The notes under the pieces: model-generated
What the model was told of the DNA's origin: nothing
Seen by the model: only the letters and a program-made list of their open reading frames with translations
Database searches by the model: none
Shown here: in pieces, positions 6,553 through 14,074 of the stretch
Numbering within the stretch: position 1 is the first letter of the stretch
Layout of the letters: each line of letters opens with the position of its first letter
Assembly (NCBI GenBank): GCA_030639305.1
Contig: DAOWCY010000152.1
Span: 1-17,682 of the forward strand
DNA length: 17,682 nt
Source of the DNA: JAGLQA01 sp023135565
GTDB lineage: Bacteria; Acidobacteriota; Aminicenantia; UBA2199
Reading direction: 5' to 3'
Position numbers and translations under genes: made by a program

Positions 6553-7299
6553 ATGAAACATGATTTTATCGACAAATACAGTCACTTAAATTCACCGCTG
6601 CACCAACTGGACCCCCGTACCAAACTCTTTTTCATTTTCTCTTTGATTGTCTTGATTATCTCAACGAACCGTCTAAACCTTTTTGTTTTCTATTATACAG
6701 TGTTAATTTTCCTGGTTGTTTTAAGCCGGGTGCCTGTTTCTTATTATTTAAAGCGAGCACTGCCGGTCACCCCCTTCGTCGCCATGATCGCCTTGTTTAT
6801 GCTGCTTTCTCCCACCATTTCTCCCGGCCGGGAAGCCGGCACTGCGTTAGCGCCGGCTTACCTCAAGGTTTCCCTGATCGTGTTGAAAACCTATGCTTCT
6901 ATTATTTTACTCACGCTGTTGACCTCGGTCACGCGGTTTAATTGCTTGTTATGGGCAATGCGCAAATTTAAATTCCCCACAATCATTACGACTCTTGCCC
7001 GGCTGGTTTACATCTATGCTTTTTTTTTGGTGGACGAACTTCACAACACCCAGCGGGCAGTCAAAAGCAGGGCCCCGGTAATCAGGATGCCGAAAACAAA
7101 AGTCTACGGCAATGTAGCGGCGTCTATCCTGTTGAAAAGTATCCACCGCTCCCAGGTGGTCTATTATGCTATGACCGCCAGGAAATTTTCCGGCGAGTTT
7201 CCCGAAGGCGAGTCCAACCGCTTCGGTCTCGCCGATTTGTCGGCAGCATTTTGTTTTGTGCTGGTTTTGTTATCAACTTACATACTATGGAATCTATAA
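6553..7299 (+). CDS. cbiQ: CbiQ/EcfT-type membrane subunit of ECF transporter
   Basis: This 248-residue protein has the CbiQ layout: N-terminal SPLHQLDPRTKL, several hydrophobic helices (about 24-60, 70-90, 102-128, 145-162 and 228-245), and the two cytoplasmic coupling motifs that in this family contact the ATPase, QRAVKSRAP (167-175) and AMTARKF (206-212). It would form the energy-coupling membrane part of a nickel or cobalt importer. The gene follows the NikL-like gene by 16 bases and overlaps the ATPase gene by 13, as expected for an operon. No clear Shine-Dalgarno sequence precedes the ATG. The metal cannot be assigned because the substrate-binding CbiM/NikM protein is not encoded here. 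Confidence 0.88.
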   Translation: MKHDFIDKYSHLNSPLHQLDPRTKLFFIFSLIVLIISTNRLNLFVFYYTVLIFLVVLSRVPVSYYLKRALPVTPFVAMIALFMLLSPTISPGREAGTALAPAYLKVSLIVLKTYASIILLTLLTSVTRFNCLLWAMRKFKFPTIITTLARLVYIYAFFLVDELHNTQRAVKSRAPVIRMPKTKVYGNVAASILLKSIHRSQVVYYAMTARKFSGEFPEGESNRFGLADLSAAFCFVLVLLSTYILWNL

Positions 7300-8063
7300 T
7301 CACTATCAAAGAACTCAATTTTTCTTATAGTCCCGGGAAACAGGTGCTGAAAAACATCGACCTAAATATAAAAAAAGGTGAAACCTTCGGTATCATCGGG
7401 CCTACCGGCGCGGGGAAATCCACTTTGCTGCTGCACCTGAACGGACTGCTGACAGGAGAGGGCGAAGTCCGGGTAGACAATATCCCGGTAACCAAAAAAA
7501 CCGGCCCGGAAGTGCGCGAAAAGGTAGGCATGGTTTTCCAGAACCCGGATAACCAGTTGTTTTGTCCCACTGTATTTGAAGACATTGCCTTTGGTCTTTA
7601 CAACAGCGGTTTTAAAAAAGAGGAGGTCAAAACCCGGGTCGAAAAGATGCTGAAAAAATTGCAGTTGACTGAATTAAAAAACCTTTCTTCTCACCATGTC
7701 TCTTTTGGAGAAAAGAAACGCATCTCTCTTGCTTCCGTACTGGTCATGGAACCGCGGGTTTTGTGTTTTGACGAACCCTTTGCCAACTTAGACTACAGCA
7801 GTATTTTCAATATTATCAAGGAGATAAAAAGGCTGGACATGACACGCATTATCGTGTCGCAGGATATTTTGTTGGTTCTCTCTATTTGCGACCGGGTGGC
7901 TGTGATGAATAAAGGAGAGGTTATCCGTACCGCGCCTGCTGAAATCATCGCCCGGGAGCGCACCCTGCTTAAAGAGACCGGGCTCGATTACCAACCTTAT
8001 CTCGACATCATAAACAAGGGGTGCGGCGGCCCACCACGTGGGCAGGGTATAAGCCACCTCTGA
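7287..8063 (+). CDS. cbiO: CbiO/EcfA-type ATPase of ECF transporter
   Basis: I choose ATG 7287 (MESIITIKEL), giving 258 residues. An in-frame ATG at 7251 would only add residues read from the cbiQ end. Walker A is GPTGAGKST (38-46), the Q-loop is at Q85, the signature is VSFGEKKR (138-145) in place of LSGGQ, and Walker B is CFDEP (160-164) followed by a D-loop NLD. The H-loop position, normally the His of a THD-type motif, reads SQD (Q192). This histidine is usually important for ATP hydrolysis, so the subunit may be weak or may rely on a partner. The last 15 or so residues (GCGGPPRGQGISHL) match a repeat block rather than a CbiO tail, suggesting repeat insertion replaced the original 3' end. 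The ATPase energises metal uptake with CbiQ. Confidence 0.87.
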   Translation: MESIITIKELNFSYSPGKQVLKNIDLNIKKGETFGIIGPTGAGKSTLLLHLNGLLTGEGEVRVDNIPVTKKTGPEVREKVGMVFQNPDNQLFCPTVFEDIAFGLYNSGFKKEEVKTRVEKMLKKLQLTELKNLSSHHVSFGEKKRISLASVLVMEPRVLCFDEPFANLDYSSIFNIIKEIKRLDMTRIIVSQDILLVLSICDRVAVMNKGEVIRTAPAEIIARERTLLKETGLDYQPYLDIINKGCGGPPRGQGISHL

Positions 8064-8130
8064 GCTGCGTCGCGGGGGGAACGGCGTCCCCAACCGGTAA
8101 GCCGCTGCGCAGCAAAACACCAAAAGCCGG
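8022..8130 (+). repeat. Palindromic repeat modules, copy C, overlapping the cbiO end
   Basis: GGTGCGGCGGCCCACC around 8022-8036 resembles the TGCGGCGCACCCA blocks at 6266 and 15905. GGGGAACGGCGTCCCC at 8076-8091, then AACCGGTAAGCCGCTGCGCAGC, closely matches 11955-11995 after dnaJ. The first block lies in the coding sequence of cbiO and the stop codon (8061-8063) is within the repeat. Confidence 0.8.
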
Positions 8131-8216
8131 GAACCATAAACCCGCAGAGCAAAACAAATTCGCTTTCCGCTGGGAGTCGAAGACGGCTGCCGGAAGCTGA
8201 AAAACCACGCTAATGA

Positions 8217-8245
8217 TTGACTTTTAAGCCTTATTGTATTACAAT
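8217..8245 (+). promoter_or_regulatory. Predicted sigma-70-type promoter of grpE-dnaK-dnaJ
   Basis: TTGACT (8217-8222) and TACAAT (8240-8245) are spaced by exactly 17 bases. Transcription would start near 8252 and leave a leader of about 90 bases before grpE. I saw no CIRCE operator (TTAGCACTC/GAGTGCTAA) and no heat-shock sigma-32-type box nearby. Expression may therefore be housekeeping or use another regulator. Confidence 0.65.
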
Positions 8246-8342
8246 TCCAGGGGTATGTGGTTAAAAAAACGAAATTCTTGTGTATCGATAGGCCTTTTTA
8301 AGCCCTACAACTCTACCCACAGTACCCAGCGGAGGCATAAGT

Positions 8343-9002
8343 ATGACAGATCAAGATGATAAGGATAAGATAGAAGTTAGTTTTCCACCCAGTGATGATG
8401 ATGAGGTGCAGGAGATAGATATTGAGGCTCACGCCGCACCCGCGAAAAAAGTCGCTAAAAAGAAGTCCGCCCAAAAGAAAGACAAAAAAAAAGCAGAAGT
8501 TCAAAAAGAATTACTCGAAGCCCTCATAAAAGAGAGAGACGAATATAAAGACAATTTCCTGAGAAATGTAGCTGATAACGAAAATTTCAGGAAAAGGGTA
8601 AAAAAAGAGAAAGAGGAATTCCAAAAATTTGTACTGGGGGATTTCCTTTTAGACCTGCTTACAATAGTCGATAATCTCGATAGAGCATTAAAAGCAAACG
8701 ACCCCTCCGGGAATGATAACTCCATCGTTTCCGGTGTGGAAATGATTTACAAACAACTGTTCGATCTTCTTAAAAAATACAATGTAGAGGAGATCGAAGC
8801 ATTAAATAAACCCTTTGACCCTAATCTTCACCAGGCGCTCTCAACAGAAGAAAAAGAGGACGTTTCGGATCCACAGGTAATCGAAGTTTACCAGAAAGGG
8901 TTCATGTATAACGGTAAATTACTGCGGCCCGCGCTGGCAAAAGTAGCAATCCCCCTCGAGGAGGAAGCGCCACCCGAAGAAGAGGAGGCAGAGGAAGAGT
9001 AG
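8343..9002 (+). CDS. grpE: GrpE nucleotide exchange factor
   Basis: The 219-residue protein has an acidic, lysine-rich N-terminus (about 1-55), a long helical/coiled-coil region (55-110) with LRNVADNENFRKRVKKEKEEF, and the C-terminal beta domain carrying the family signature YQKGFMYNGKLLRPALAKVA (about 185-204). It releases ADP from DnaK. Its acidic tail (EEEAPPEEEEAEEE) is longer than in many homologues. GGAGG lies about 8 bases before the ATG. It is the first gene of a three-gene chaperone operon, with dnaK starting 11 bases after its stop. Confidence 0.95.
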   Translation: MTDQDDKDKIEVSFPPSDDDEVQEIDIEAHAAPAKKVAKKKSAQKKDKKKAEVQKELLEALIKERDEYKDNFLRNVADNENFRKRVKKEKEEFQKFVLGDFLLDLLTIVDNLDRALKANDPSGNDNSIVSGVEMIYKQLFDLLKKYNVEEIEALNKPFDPNLHQALSTEEKEDVSDPQVIEVYQKGFMYNGKLLRPALAKVAIPLEEEAPPEEEEAEEE

Positions 9003-9012
9003 GAGCGGTTAA

Positions 9013-10827
9013 GTGGCTAAAAACATAGGGATCGATTTAGGTACTACCAATTCATGCATCAGTTATCTCGAAGGCCGGGAAGCCGTGGTGATACCCAACC
9101 CCGAAGGTTCACGGGTTATTGCTTCCATCGTCGCTTTAAACCGCGAAAGGATGAGGATTTTCGGTAATGTAGCCAAAAGACAGTTTATTACCAATAACAA
9201 AAATACCATATGGGCAATAAAAAGGTTGATGGGGAGAAAGTACGATTCTCCCGAAACCAGTGAAATCCAGCAGCGTGTGGGCTATGAAGTCGGCCAGGCT
9301 GATAATGGAGATGTCATTGTCAAATTAGGAGAAAGGTTTTATTCTCCCGAAGAAATATCCGCTATGTTTTTGGGATATTTAAAAGAGATAGCGGAAGATT
9401 ATTTAGGTGAAGAAATAGCCGACACTGTCATAACCGTTCCGGCCCAGTTCGACGACGCCCAGAGGCAGGCTACGAAGATTGCCGGTGAAATCGCAGGTCT
9501 AAATGTGTCACGGATCATAAACGAGCCTACCGCGGCCCTGATCGCTTACCGGGATAAAATTAATAAGGACGGCCTATATGCGGTTTACGATTTAGGAGGG
9601 GGAACCTTCGATATCTCGATAGTAGAGGTTAATGGCGACATATACAAAGTCGTATCTACCACCGGGGATACTTTTTTAGGCGGGAATGATTTTGATGAAA
9701 AGATAATCGAATGGGTTCTCGATGAAGTGTCTAAAGAGATATCGGTAGATATTTTCAGCGATAAAAACAGTTACCAGCGGGTTATCCAGGTAGCTGAAAA
9801 ATCAAAGATAGAACTCTCCTTTAACGAAGAGACCCAGATTTCTATCCCCTATCTTTATCATTTCGAGGACGGCCGCAATTATCATTTCCAGAAGAAACTG
9901 ACCAGGACCCGGTTGGAGAACGACACCATCGGGTTAATCGATAGAACCATGGGACTGATTAAAGAGTCCTTAGAGAAGATAAATGCTAAACCCGGCCAGG
10001 TTGAAAGGGTGGTTTTGGTTGGCGGTCAGAGCAGGATGCCGGTGATCACGCAAAGGTTAAAGGAGTACTTTAATAAAGAACCTTTTATAGACCTCAATCC
10101 TGAAGAAGTGGTGGCCCAGGGAGCAGCCCTGCAGTCTGAAATCATACAGGGCAAGGTAAAAGACCTGCTGCTTCTCGATGTCACGCCCCTCTCTCTCGGC
10201 GTGGAAACCAAAGGGGATAATTTTACCAAATTAATCGAAAAAAACTCCACCATACCCATAAAGAGGTCTATGGTATTTACCACCATTACCGACAACCAGC
10301 AGACCGTTAAAATCCAGGTGCTCCAGGGTGAAAGGGAACTGGCCTCGCAAAATAAGTCTTTAGGGTATTTTAACTTAGTGGGAATTCCCCTGGCCCCTAA
10401 AGGGATACCTCAGATCGACGTCATCTTTGAGATAGACGCCAACGGCCTCGTTAAAGTATCGGCAAAAGACAAGCAGACCGGACTGATGCAGAGCATGCGG
10501 GTTCAGCCTGCCAGCGGGTTATCTCCCGAAGAGATAGAAGAGAAGGTCAGGGAAGCCCGGCAGTACGAAGAACAGGATAAAGTGGCGGTCAGGCTAAACC
10601 AGGTTAAACTGCAGTTGAAAGACGAATTGGAAGCGATAATGTTTTTCCGCAGCGGGCACCCGGATAAGCTCGAGGCCAAAGATAAAAAAGATATAAAAGA
10701 GTTGGCAATCAAAGCTGAAACAGCTCTTGAAGGCGAAAACTTGACGGACCTGGAAAGATTATTGTTAAAAACGAAGAATTTTAGAGAAAAGATAAACACG
10801 ATTTTTTTAGCTGAGTTCGAAACATAG
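9013..10827 (+). CDS. dnaK: DnaK (Hsp70) molecular chaperone, short form
   Basis: The start is GTG at 9013, preceded by AGGAG. The 604-residue product has the Hsp70 phosphate motif IGIDLGTTNSC (5-15), NEPTAALIAY (170-179), DLGGGTFDISIVEV (193-206), the LVGGQSRMP motif (335-343), and the linker DLLLLDVTPLSLG (384-396). It refolds proteins through ATP cycles, with GrpE and DnaJ encoded beside it. It is about 30 residues shorter than a typical DnaK: the helical lid runs to the end without the usual flexible acidic tail. The nucleotide-binding domain also differs from housekeeping DnaK in places (for example VALNRERMRIFGNVAKRQ). It could be a second, specialised Hsp70, but the complete operon supports the main DnaK assignment. 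Confidence 0.93.
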   Translation: MAKNIGIDLGTTNSCISYLEGREAVVIPNPEGSRVIASIVALNRERMRIFGNVAKRQFITNNKNTIWAIKRLMGRKYDSPETSEIQQRVGYEVGQADNGDVIVKLGERFYSPEEISAMFLGYLKEIAEDYLGEEIADTVITVPAQFDDAQRQATKIAGEIAGLNVSRIINEPTAALIAYRDKINKDGLYAVYDLGGGTFDISIVEVNGDIYKVVSTTGDTFLGGNDFDEKIIEWVLDEVSKEISVDIFSDKNSYQRVIQVAEKSKIELSFNEETQISIPYLYHFEDGRNYHFQKKLTRTRLENDTIGLIDRTMGLIKESLEKINAKPGQVERVVLVGGQSRMPVITQRLKEYFNKEPFIDLNPEEVVAQGAALQSEIIQGKVKDLLLLDVTPLSLGVETKGDNFTKLIEKNSTIPIKRSMVFTTITDNQQTVKIQVLQGERELASQNKSLGYFNLVGIPLAPKGIPQIDVIFEIDANGLVKVSAKDKQTGLMQSMRVQPASGLSPEEIEEKVREARQYEEQDKVAVRLNQVKLQLKDELEAIMFFRSGHPDKLEAKDKKDIKELAIKAETALEGENLTDLERLLLKTKNFREKINTIFLAEFET

Positions 10828-10851
10828 GACATACTATAAAGGAACGGGAAA

Positions 10852-11955
10852 ATGGCACAAAGAGATTATTATGAAGTCCTGGGCATTTCCAGGACAGCAT
10901 CGAGCGATGAAATAAAAAAAGCCTACCGGCAGTTGGCTTTAAAATATCACCCGGACCGCAACCAGGACAATCCTGGGGCGGAAGATAAATTCAAAGAAGC
11001 TTCGGAAGCTTATTCTGTCCTGGCTGACCAGGAAAAAAGGCAAGCTTATGACCGTTTCGGTTTTGAGGGTTTAAAAATGTCCGGGCGCGGATTTTCCGAC
11101 GGCTCGTTTTTTTCCGGGTCGGAATTTTCCGGTTTTGAAGACATACTGGGTGGGCTTTTCGGTTTCGGCTCATCTCGCGGCCGGGGGCGCAGCTCTGCCC
11201 GGAATGGCCGTGACGTAGGCATGGAAGTCGAAATCACATTAGAAGAAGCCTATAACGGAGTCGAGAAAGAGTTAGAGATAAAAAGAGAAGCCGGCTGCGA
11301 TGTCTGCGGCGGGTCCGGCAGCGAACCCGGCAAACCCATCGAAACCTGCAGGCAGTGCGGTGGCAGCGGCAGTATCCGGCGCAGTCAGGGATTTTTCTCC
11401 ATTGCCACCACCTGTCATGTGTGCAGCGGCGCCGGTAAGATTGTTGCCCACCCCTGCGAAAAGTGCCGCGGCAGAGGCCGTATAACCGAAAGCAAAGACC
11501 TCAAAGTAACTTTGCCTCCCGGTGTAGACAGTGGTAACCGGCTGCGCGTATCCGGTGAAGGTGAAGGCGGTTATAGTGGCGGCAGGTCCGGCGACCTGTA
11601 TGTCATCATCAAAGTTGAAGAGCATGATGATTTCGAGCGTCACGAAAACAACCTGCTGTACAAGTTAGAGATATCTTTTGCCCAGGCCGCTTTAGGCGAT
11701 GATATAAAAATAAAAACCTTTTATGGAACAGAAAAGATCAAGGTATCCCCGGAGACCCAGACCGGCAAAATTATCAGGATAAAAGGTAAAGGATTTAAGA
11801 ATGTCGGCGGTTGGGGCAAGGGCGATTTGCTGGTGATAATAAGTGTTGTTACCCCGGTGAAGTTATCGCGCCGGGAGCGTGAGTTATTCCGCGAGCTGCG
11901 TGAGATCGAGAAGAGCAAGAGAGGCAAGGTTGGTGAGAGCCGGGTATACAATTAG
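10852..11955 (+). CDS. dnaJ: DnaJ (Hsp40) co-chaperone
   Basis: The 367-residue protein is a class I DnaJ. It has a J-domain with HPD at 33-35, a Gly/Phe/Ser-rich region (about 70-115), four zinc-binding pairs (C149/C152, C166/C169, C188/C191, C202/C205) in CxxCxGxG-type repeats, and a C-terminal substrate-binding region. It delivers clients to DnaK and triggers ATP hydrolysis. The ATG is preceded by AAAGGAACGGG and lies 24 bases after dnaK. The second half of the fourth zinc motif reads CRGRGR, a mild deviation. The stop codon abuts a palindromic repeat: the G of TAG is the first base of the GGGGAACGG block. Confidence 0.95.
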   Translation: MAQRDYYEVLGISRTASSDEIKKAYRQLALKYHPDRNQDNPGAEDKFKEASEAYSVLADQEKRQAYDRFGFEGLKMSGRGFSDGSFFSGSEFSGFEDILGGLFGFGSSRGRGRSSARNGRDVGMEVEITLEEAYNGVEKELEIKREAGCDVCGGSGSEPGKPIETCRQCGGSGSIRRSQGFFSIATTCHVCSGAGKIVAHPCEKCRGRGRITESKDLKVTLPPGVDSGNRLRVSGEGEGGYSGGRSGDLYVIIKVEEHDDFERHENNLLYKLEISFAQAALGDDIKIKTFYGTEKIKVSPETQTGKIIRIKGKGFKNVGGWGKGDLLVIISVVTPVKLSRRERELFRELREIEKSKRGKVGESRVYN

Positions 11956-12111
11956 GGGAACGGCGTCCCCAACCGATAAGCCGCTTCGCGGCAGCCCCAC
12001 GGCGCGGGCACCCTATGAGGGGCAGCGGGTGAGCGCTTTTGATTTTCAATTATTAAAAGTTTTGATCAAACTTTTTTAAAAGTTTGGCCCCCGGCAGGGC
12101 CGCCGGAGGCA
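11955..12111 (+). repeat. Composite palindromic repeat, copy D
   Basis: The gap between dnaJ and the kinase gene is nearly all repeat. It has GGGGAACGGCGTCCCC with AACCGATAAGCCGCTTCGCGGC (11955-11992), a GCAGCGGGTGAGCGCTTTTG block (12023-12042), and a 56-base block at 12055-12110. That last block consists of an AT-rich palindrome followed by GTTTGGCCCCCGGCAGGGCC. The same block occurs inverted at 15926-15981 and in part at 13225-13268 and 17537-17570. Confidence 0.88.
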
Positions 12112-12139
12112 AAGAATTTGGTTAAAATAGGTAAAAAAG

Positions 12140-13084
12140 ATGATAGAATTTAAAGGTCAATTAGGCAAATACAAAATAATGAAGAAATTAGGCAGCGGTG
12201 GTTTCGGATCCGTTTACCTGGCGGAAGACACTTTTTTACAATCGCTGCGGGCCTTAAAAATTCCCCACCGGGCCGGGATGAAAATAGAGAAATCGCTTCA
12301 GGAATCCATGGTGCAGTCGAAGTTGTTGGACCATCCCTATATCGTCAAATTGCTCACCGTAGACATTATCAACAAAAATATTGTCATGGTAATGGAATAC
12401 GTCAAAGGCACCGACTTAGAAAAAGTACTGGATCAAAAAGAGCGCCTACCCATCAAACACGCCTTAAAGTATTTCCGTCAATTGTTATCCGCATTGGCTT
12501 TTGCTCACCAGAATAAAATAATCCACCGCGACATCCGCCCCTCGAATATATTGATAGACGAAAACGACGACATTAAAGTGACCGATTTCGGAACTTCCAG
12601 GCTTTTGGGCGACAAACCCTTTGCCACCACCCGGATCGGTTCTCCCCCTTACATGGCGCCCGAACAGTTCGAAGGCCGGGCAGTGCTGGCTTCCGACATC
12701 TACTCCGCCGGTTGTCTTTTTTATGAAATGGTGACCGGTTTGCCCCCCGTAGTGGCATCGAATCCCGTGGATATATACAAACGGGCCAAAACAGGCGATT
12801 ATTTACCATTGAACAAAAAAAACCCTACAGTTTCCCGGGAACTCAATTGGGTGATAATGAAAACCCTCTCGCCCGACCCCGCGGCCCGGTATAAAAGCAT
12901 CGTGCAAATAACGACGGATTTAGACAAGATCGAAGCCAAACGATCAGACAACCAATCAGAAATATCAAAAATAAAAAAACGCATTGTAGCCAGGGAAACG
13001 CGAGCTGATTATATGTGTTGGAATTGTCGAAAGACTATGCCCCGCAAGATGGCGTCCTGTCTTTACTGCGGCGCGGAACAATAA
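12140..13084 (+). CDS. Ser/Thr protein kinase with C-terminal zinc ribbon
   Basis: This 314-residue protein is a Hanks-type kinase. It has a glycine-rich loop LGSGGFGSVYLAED (17-30), the ATP-anchoring lysine K40, HRDIRPSN (129-136) with catalytic D131 and N136, DFG (149-151), MAPE (172-175) and SDIYSAGCLFYEM (185-197). The usual HRDxKxxN lysine is replaced by R133, a conservative but uncommon change. After a charged, probably helical stretch (260-288), two CxxC pairs (C293/C296 and C307/C310) form a rubredoxin-like zinc ribbon. There is no membrane segment, so it should be cytoplasmic, unlike PASTA-type receptor kinases. A weak AGGT lies upstream of the ATG. It follows the chaperone operon in the same direction, but a 184-base repeat separates them, so co-transcription is uncertain. 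Substrates are unknown. Confidence 0.92.
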   Translation: MIEFKGQLGKYKIMKKLGSGGFGSVYLAEDTFLQSLRALKIPHRAGMKIEKSLQESMVQSKLLDHPYIVKLLTVDIINKNIVMVMEYVKGTDLEKVLDQKERLPIKHALKYFRQLLSALAFAHQNKIIHRDIRPSNILIDENDDIKVTDFGTSRLLGDKPFATTRIGSPPYMAPEQFEGRAVLASDIYSAGCLFYEMVTGLPPVVASNPVDIYKRAKTGDYLPLNKKNPTVSRELNWVIMKTLSPDPAARYKSIVQITTDLDKIEAKRSDNQSEISKIKKRIVARETRADYMCWNCRKTMPRKMASCLYCGAEQ

Positions 13085-13088
13085 AAAA

Positions 13089-13268
13089 GGGGGGGGGGCG
13101 ATAAGCGGCTTCGCCGCAGGGGCCGCGTGTGAGCGCTTTTGATTCTAAACCCCGTACGCACGGGGAGGCGATAAGCGGCTCCGCCGCAGGTGCCGCGTGT
13201 GAGCGCTTTTGATTCTAAATAATTAAAAGTTTTGATCAAACTTTTACAAAAGTTTGGCCCCCGGCAGG
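13089..13268 (+). repeat. Tandem composite palindromic repeat, copy E
   Basis: A run of ten G (13089-13098) follows the kinase stop. GCGATAAGCGGC...GAGCGCTTTTGATTCTAAA occurs twice with a 70-base period (13098 and 13168), with CCCCGTACGCACGGGG at 13150-13165 between the units. After the second unit come the AT-rich palindrome and GTTTGGCCCCCGGCAGGG. The block stops at about 13269, whereas other copies continue with a further GCCGCCGGAGGC. Layout and sequence match copy A at 5684-5815. Confidence 0.88.
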
Positions 13269-13292
13269 GTGTATTGGTTCAGCGTGAAATGG

Positions 13293-13348
13293 AAAAAACG
13301 CTCACAAGTTTTAGTTACTATCTTGCCTTCGGCAAGGTTGCGTTTTTT
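13293..13348 (+). other. Nested hairpin element next to the transposase remnant
   Basis: AAAAAACGC (13293-13301) can pair with GCGTTTTTT (13340-13348). Inside, CTTGCC (13322-13327) pairs with GGCAAG (13331-13336) around a TTC loop. The T-run at the 3' side makes it terminator-like for the plus strand. It might be a transposon end or a terminator downstream of the kinase. Confidence 0.4.
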
Positions 13349-13800
13349 TAAGGCATTGGGGCAGTTCCGATTATACGTATAAACTGAGTAATAAAAGTGG
13401 GAGGGGAGTTTATTAACTCCCCGGGACGTATAGAATCGTTTTTTAGCGATTTATGCCATCTTTCAACCTTACCGCTGCTCTGGGGATAATAGGGAGATGT
13501 TTTCACATGACTCATGCCACAGACCCGGATAAATTCTTTGAAATCCCCGGCAATGAATTGAGGGCCGTTGTCGGAAATGATACGGGGCGATACTCCCGGA
13601 AACTTCTCTCTTGCCCTCCAGATGATTGTCTCAACATCTCGCTCCTGCATCGCTTCGCGAATCTCCCAATGAATGATGTACCGGCTAAAGCCGTCCAGGA
13701 TGCCGCATAAATAGTAAAAAGTACCCCGAATGTTGATGTTAGGATATGTCTATATGCCAATGCTCATGGCACAGCTTCAAGCCCTGGAAGACAAGAAGCG
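13348..13800 (-). pseudogene. Broken IS3/IS481-like DDE transposase (integrase core)
   Basis: On the minus strand the reading frame from about 13740 to 13428 encodes an rve-type integrase core: NINIRGTFYYLCGILDGFSR, then SDNGPQF with the second catalytic Asp, then SSGKVERWHKSLK with the catalytic Glu. The preceding part, HEHWHIDIS with the first catalytic Asp (codon near 13748-13750), is in another frame and meets an immediate stop, so there is a frameshift around 13741. The C-terminus is lost after about IRPGE near 13425. Upstream of 13800 only fragments with stops remain. This is a decayed transposase that cannot be functional. It lies directly after a truncated repeat copy. Confidence 0.85.
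13403..13422. other. Perfect 8-bp inverted repeat
   Basis: GGGGAGTT (13403-13410) and AACTCCCC (13415-13422) flank a TATT loop. The palindrome lies where the transposase homology ends, so it may mark a deletion or insertion joint, or be a small terminator without a U-run. Confidence 0.4.
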
Positions 13801-14046
13801 CGCGGCCTCACGAGTTACCCGAAAGATTCGGCTGCTGGGCGGAAGTTCCTTCAGTGCCGGTTCATGGGAACAAACCACTTAAAAGCGGCCTACTATATTA
13901 TTTTATAAAAGTAGCAGGATTGGAAGAAAAAGACCTGTAATAACTCTCCCGGTTTAGGACTTCAATGGGCAGATAGATGGTTTCTTACAACTTTAGTTGT
14001 ATCTCCCGGCAATCCCACTAATACCAAAAATAGAACCTGGGGCTTA
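13801..14046. other. Non-coding stretch between transposase remnant and promoter
   Basis: I see no credible gene on either strand. The part up to about 13860 may be more decayed transposase sequence in mixed frames. The rest (CAACTTTAGTTG near 13990 is a small inverted repeat) carries nothing I can name. Confidence 0.4.
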
Positions 14047-14074
14047 TTGACATACCGGTTTCCCGGTGTAAAAT
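14047..14074 (+). promoter_or_regulatory. Strong sigma-70-type promoter with internal palindrome
   Basis: TTGACA (14047-14052) is a perfect -35 box, and TAAAAT (14069-14074) is a good -10 box after a 16-base spacer. The spacer carries ACCGG (14054-14058) and CCGGT (14063-14067), an inverted repeat positioned like an operator. The transcript would start near 14081, with a leader of about 125 bases before the FN3 protein gene. Confidence 0.7.

Noticed and set aside
8200..8342. Looked for a CIRCE/HrcA operator before grpE.
   Set aside because: No 9-base inverted repeat of the CIRCE type is visible.
13098..13218. Two direct repeats with a 70-base period suggested a CRISPR array.
   Set aside because: Only two units exist, they are palindromic modules that recur elsewhere in the window, and the 'spacer' is itself a shared hairpin. 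No cas gene is present.
13746..13940. Plus-strand open reading of 64 codons over the transposase remnant.
   Set aside because: It is antisense to the decayed transposase and encodes nothing recognisable.
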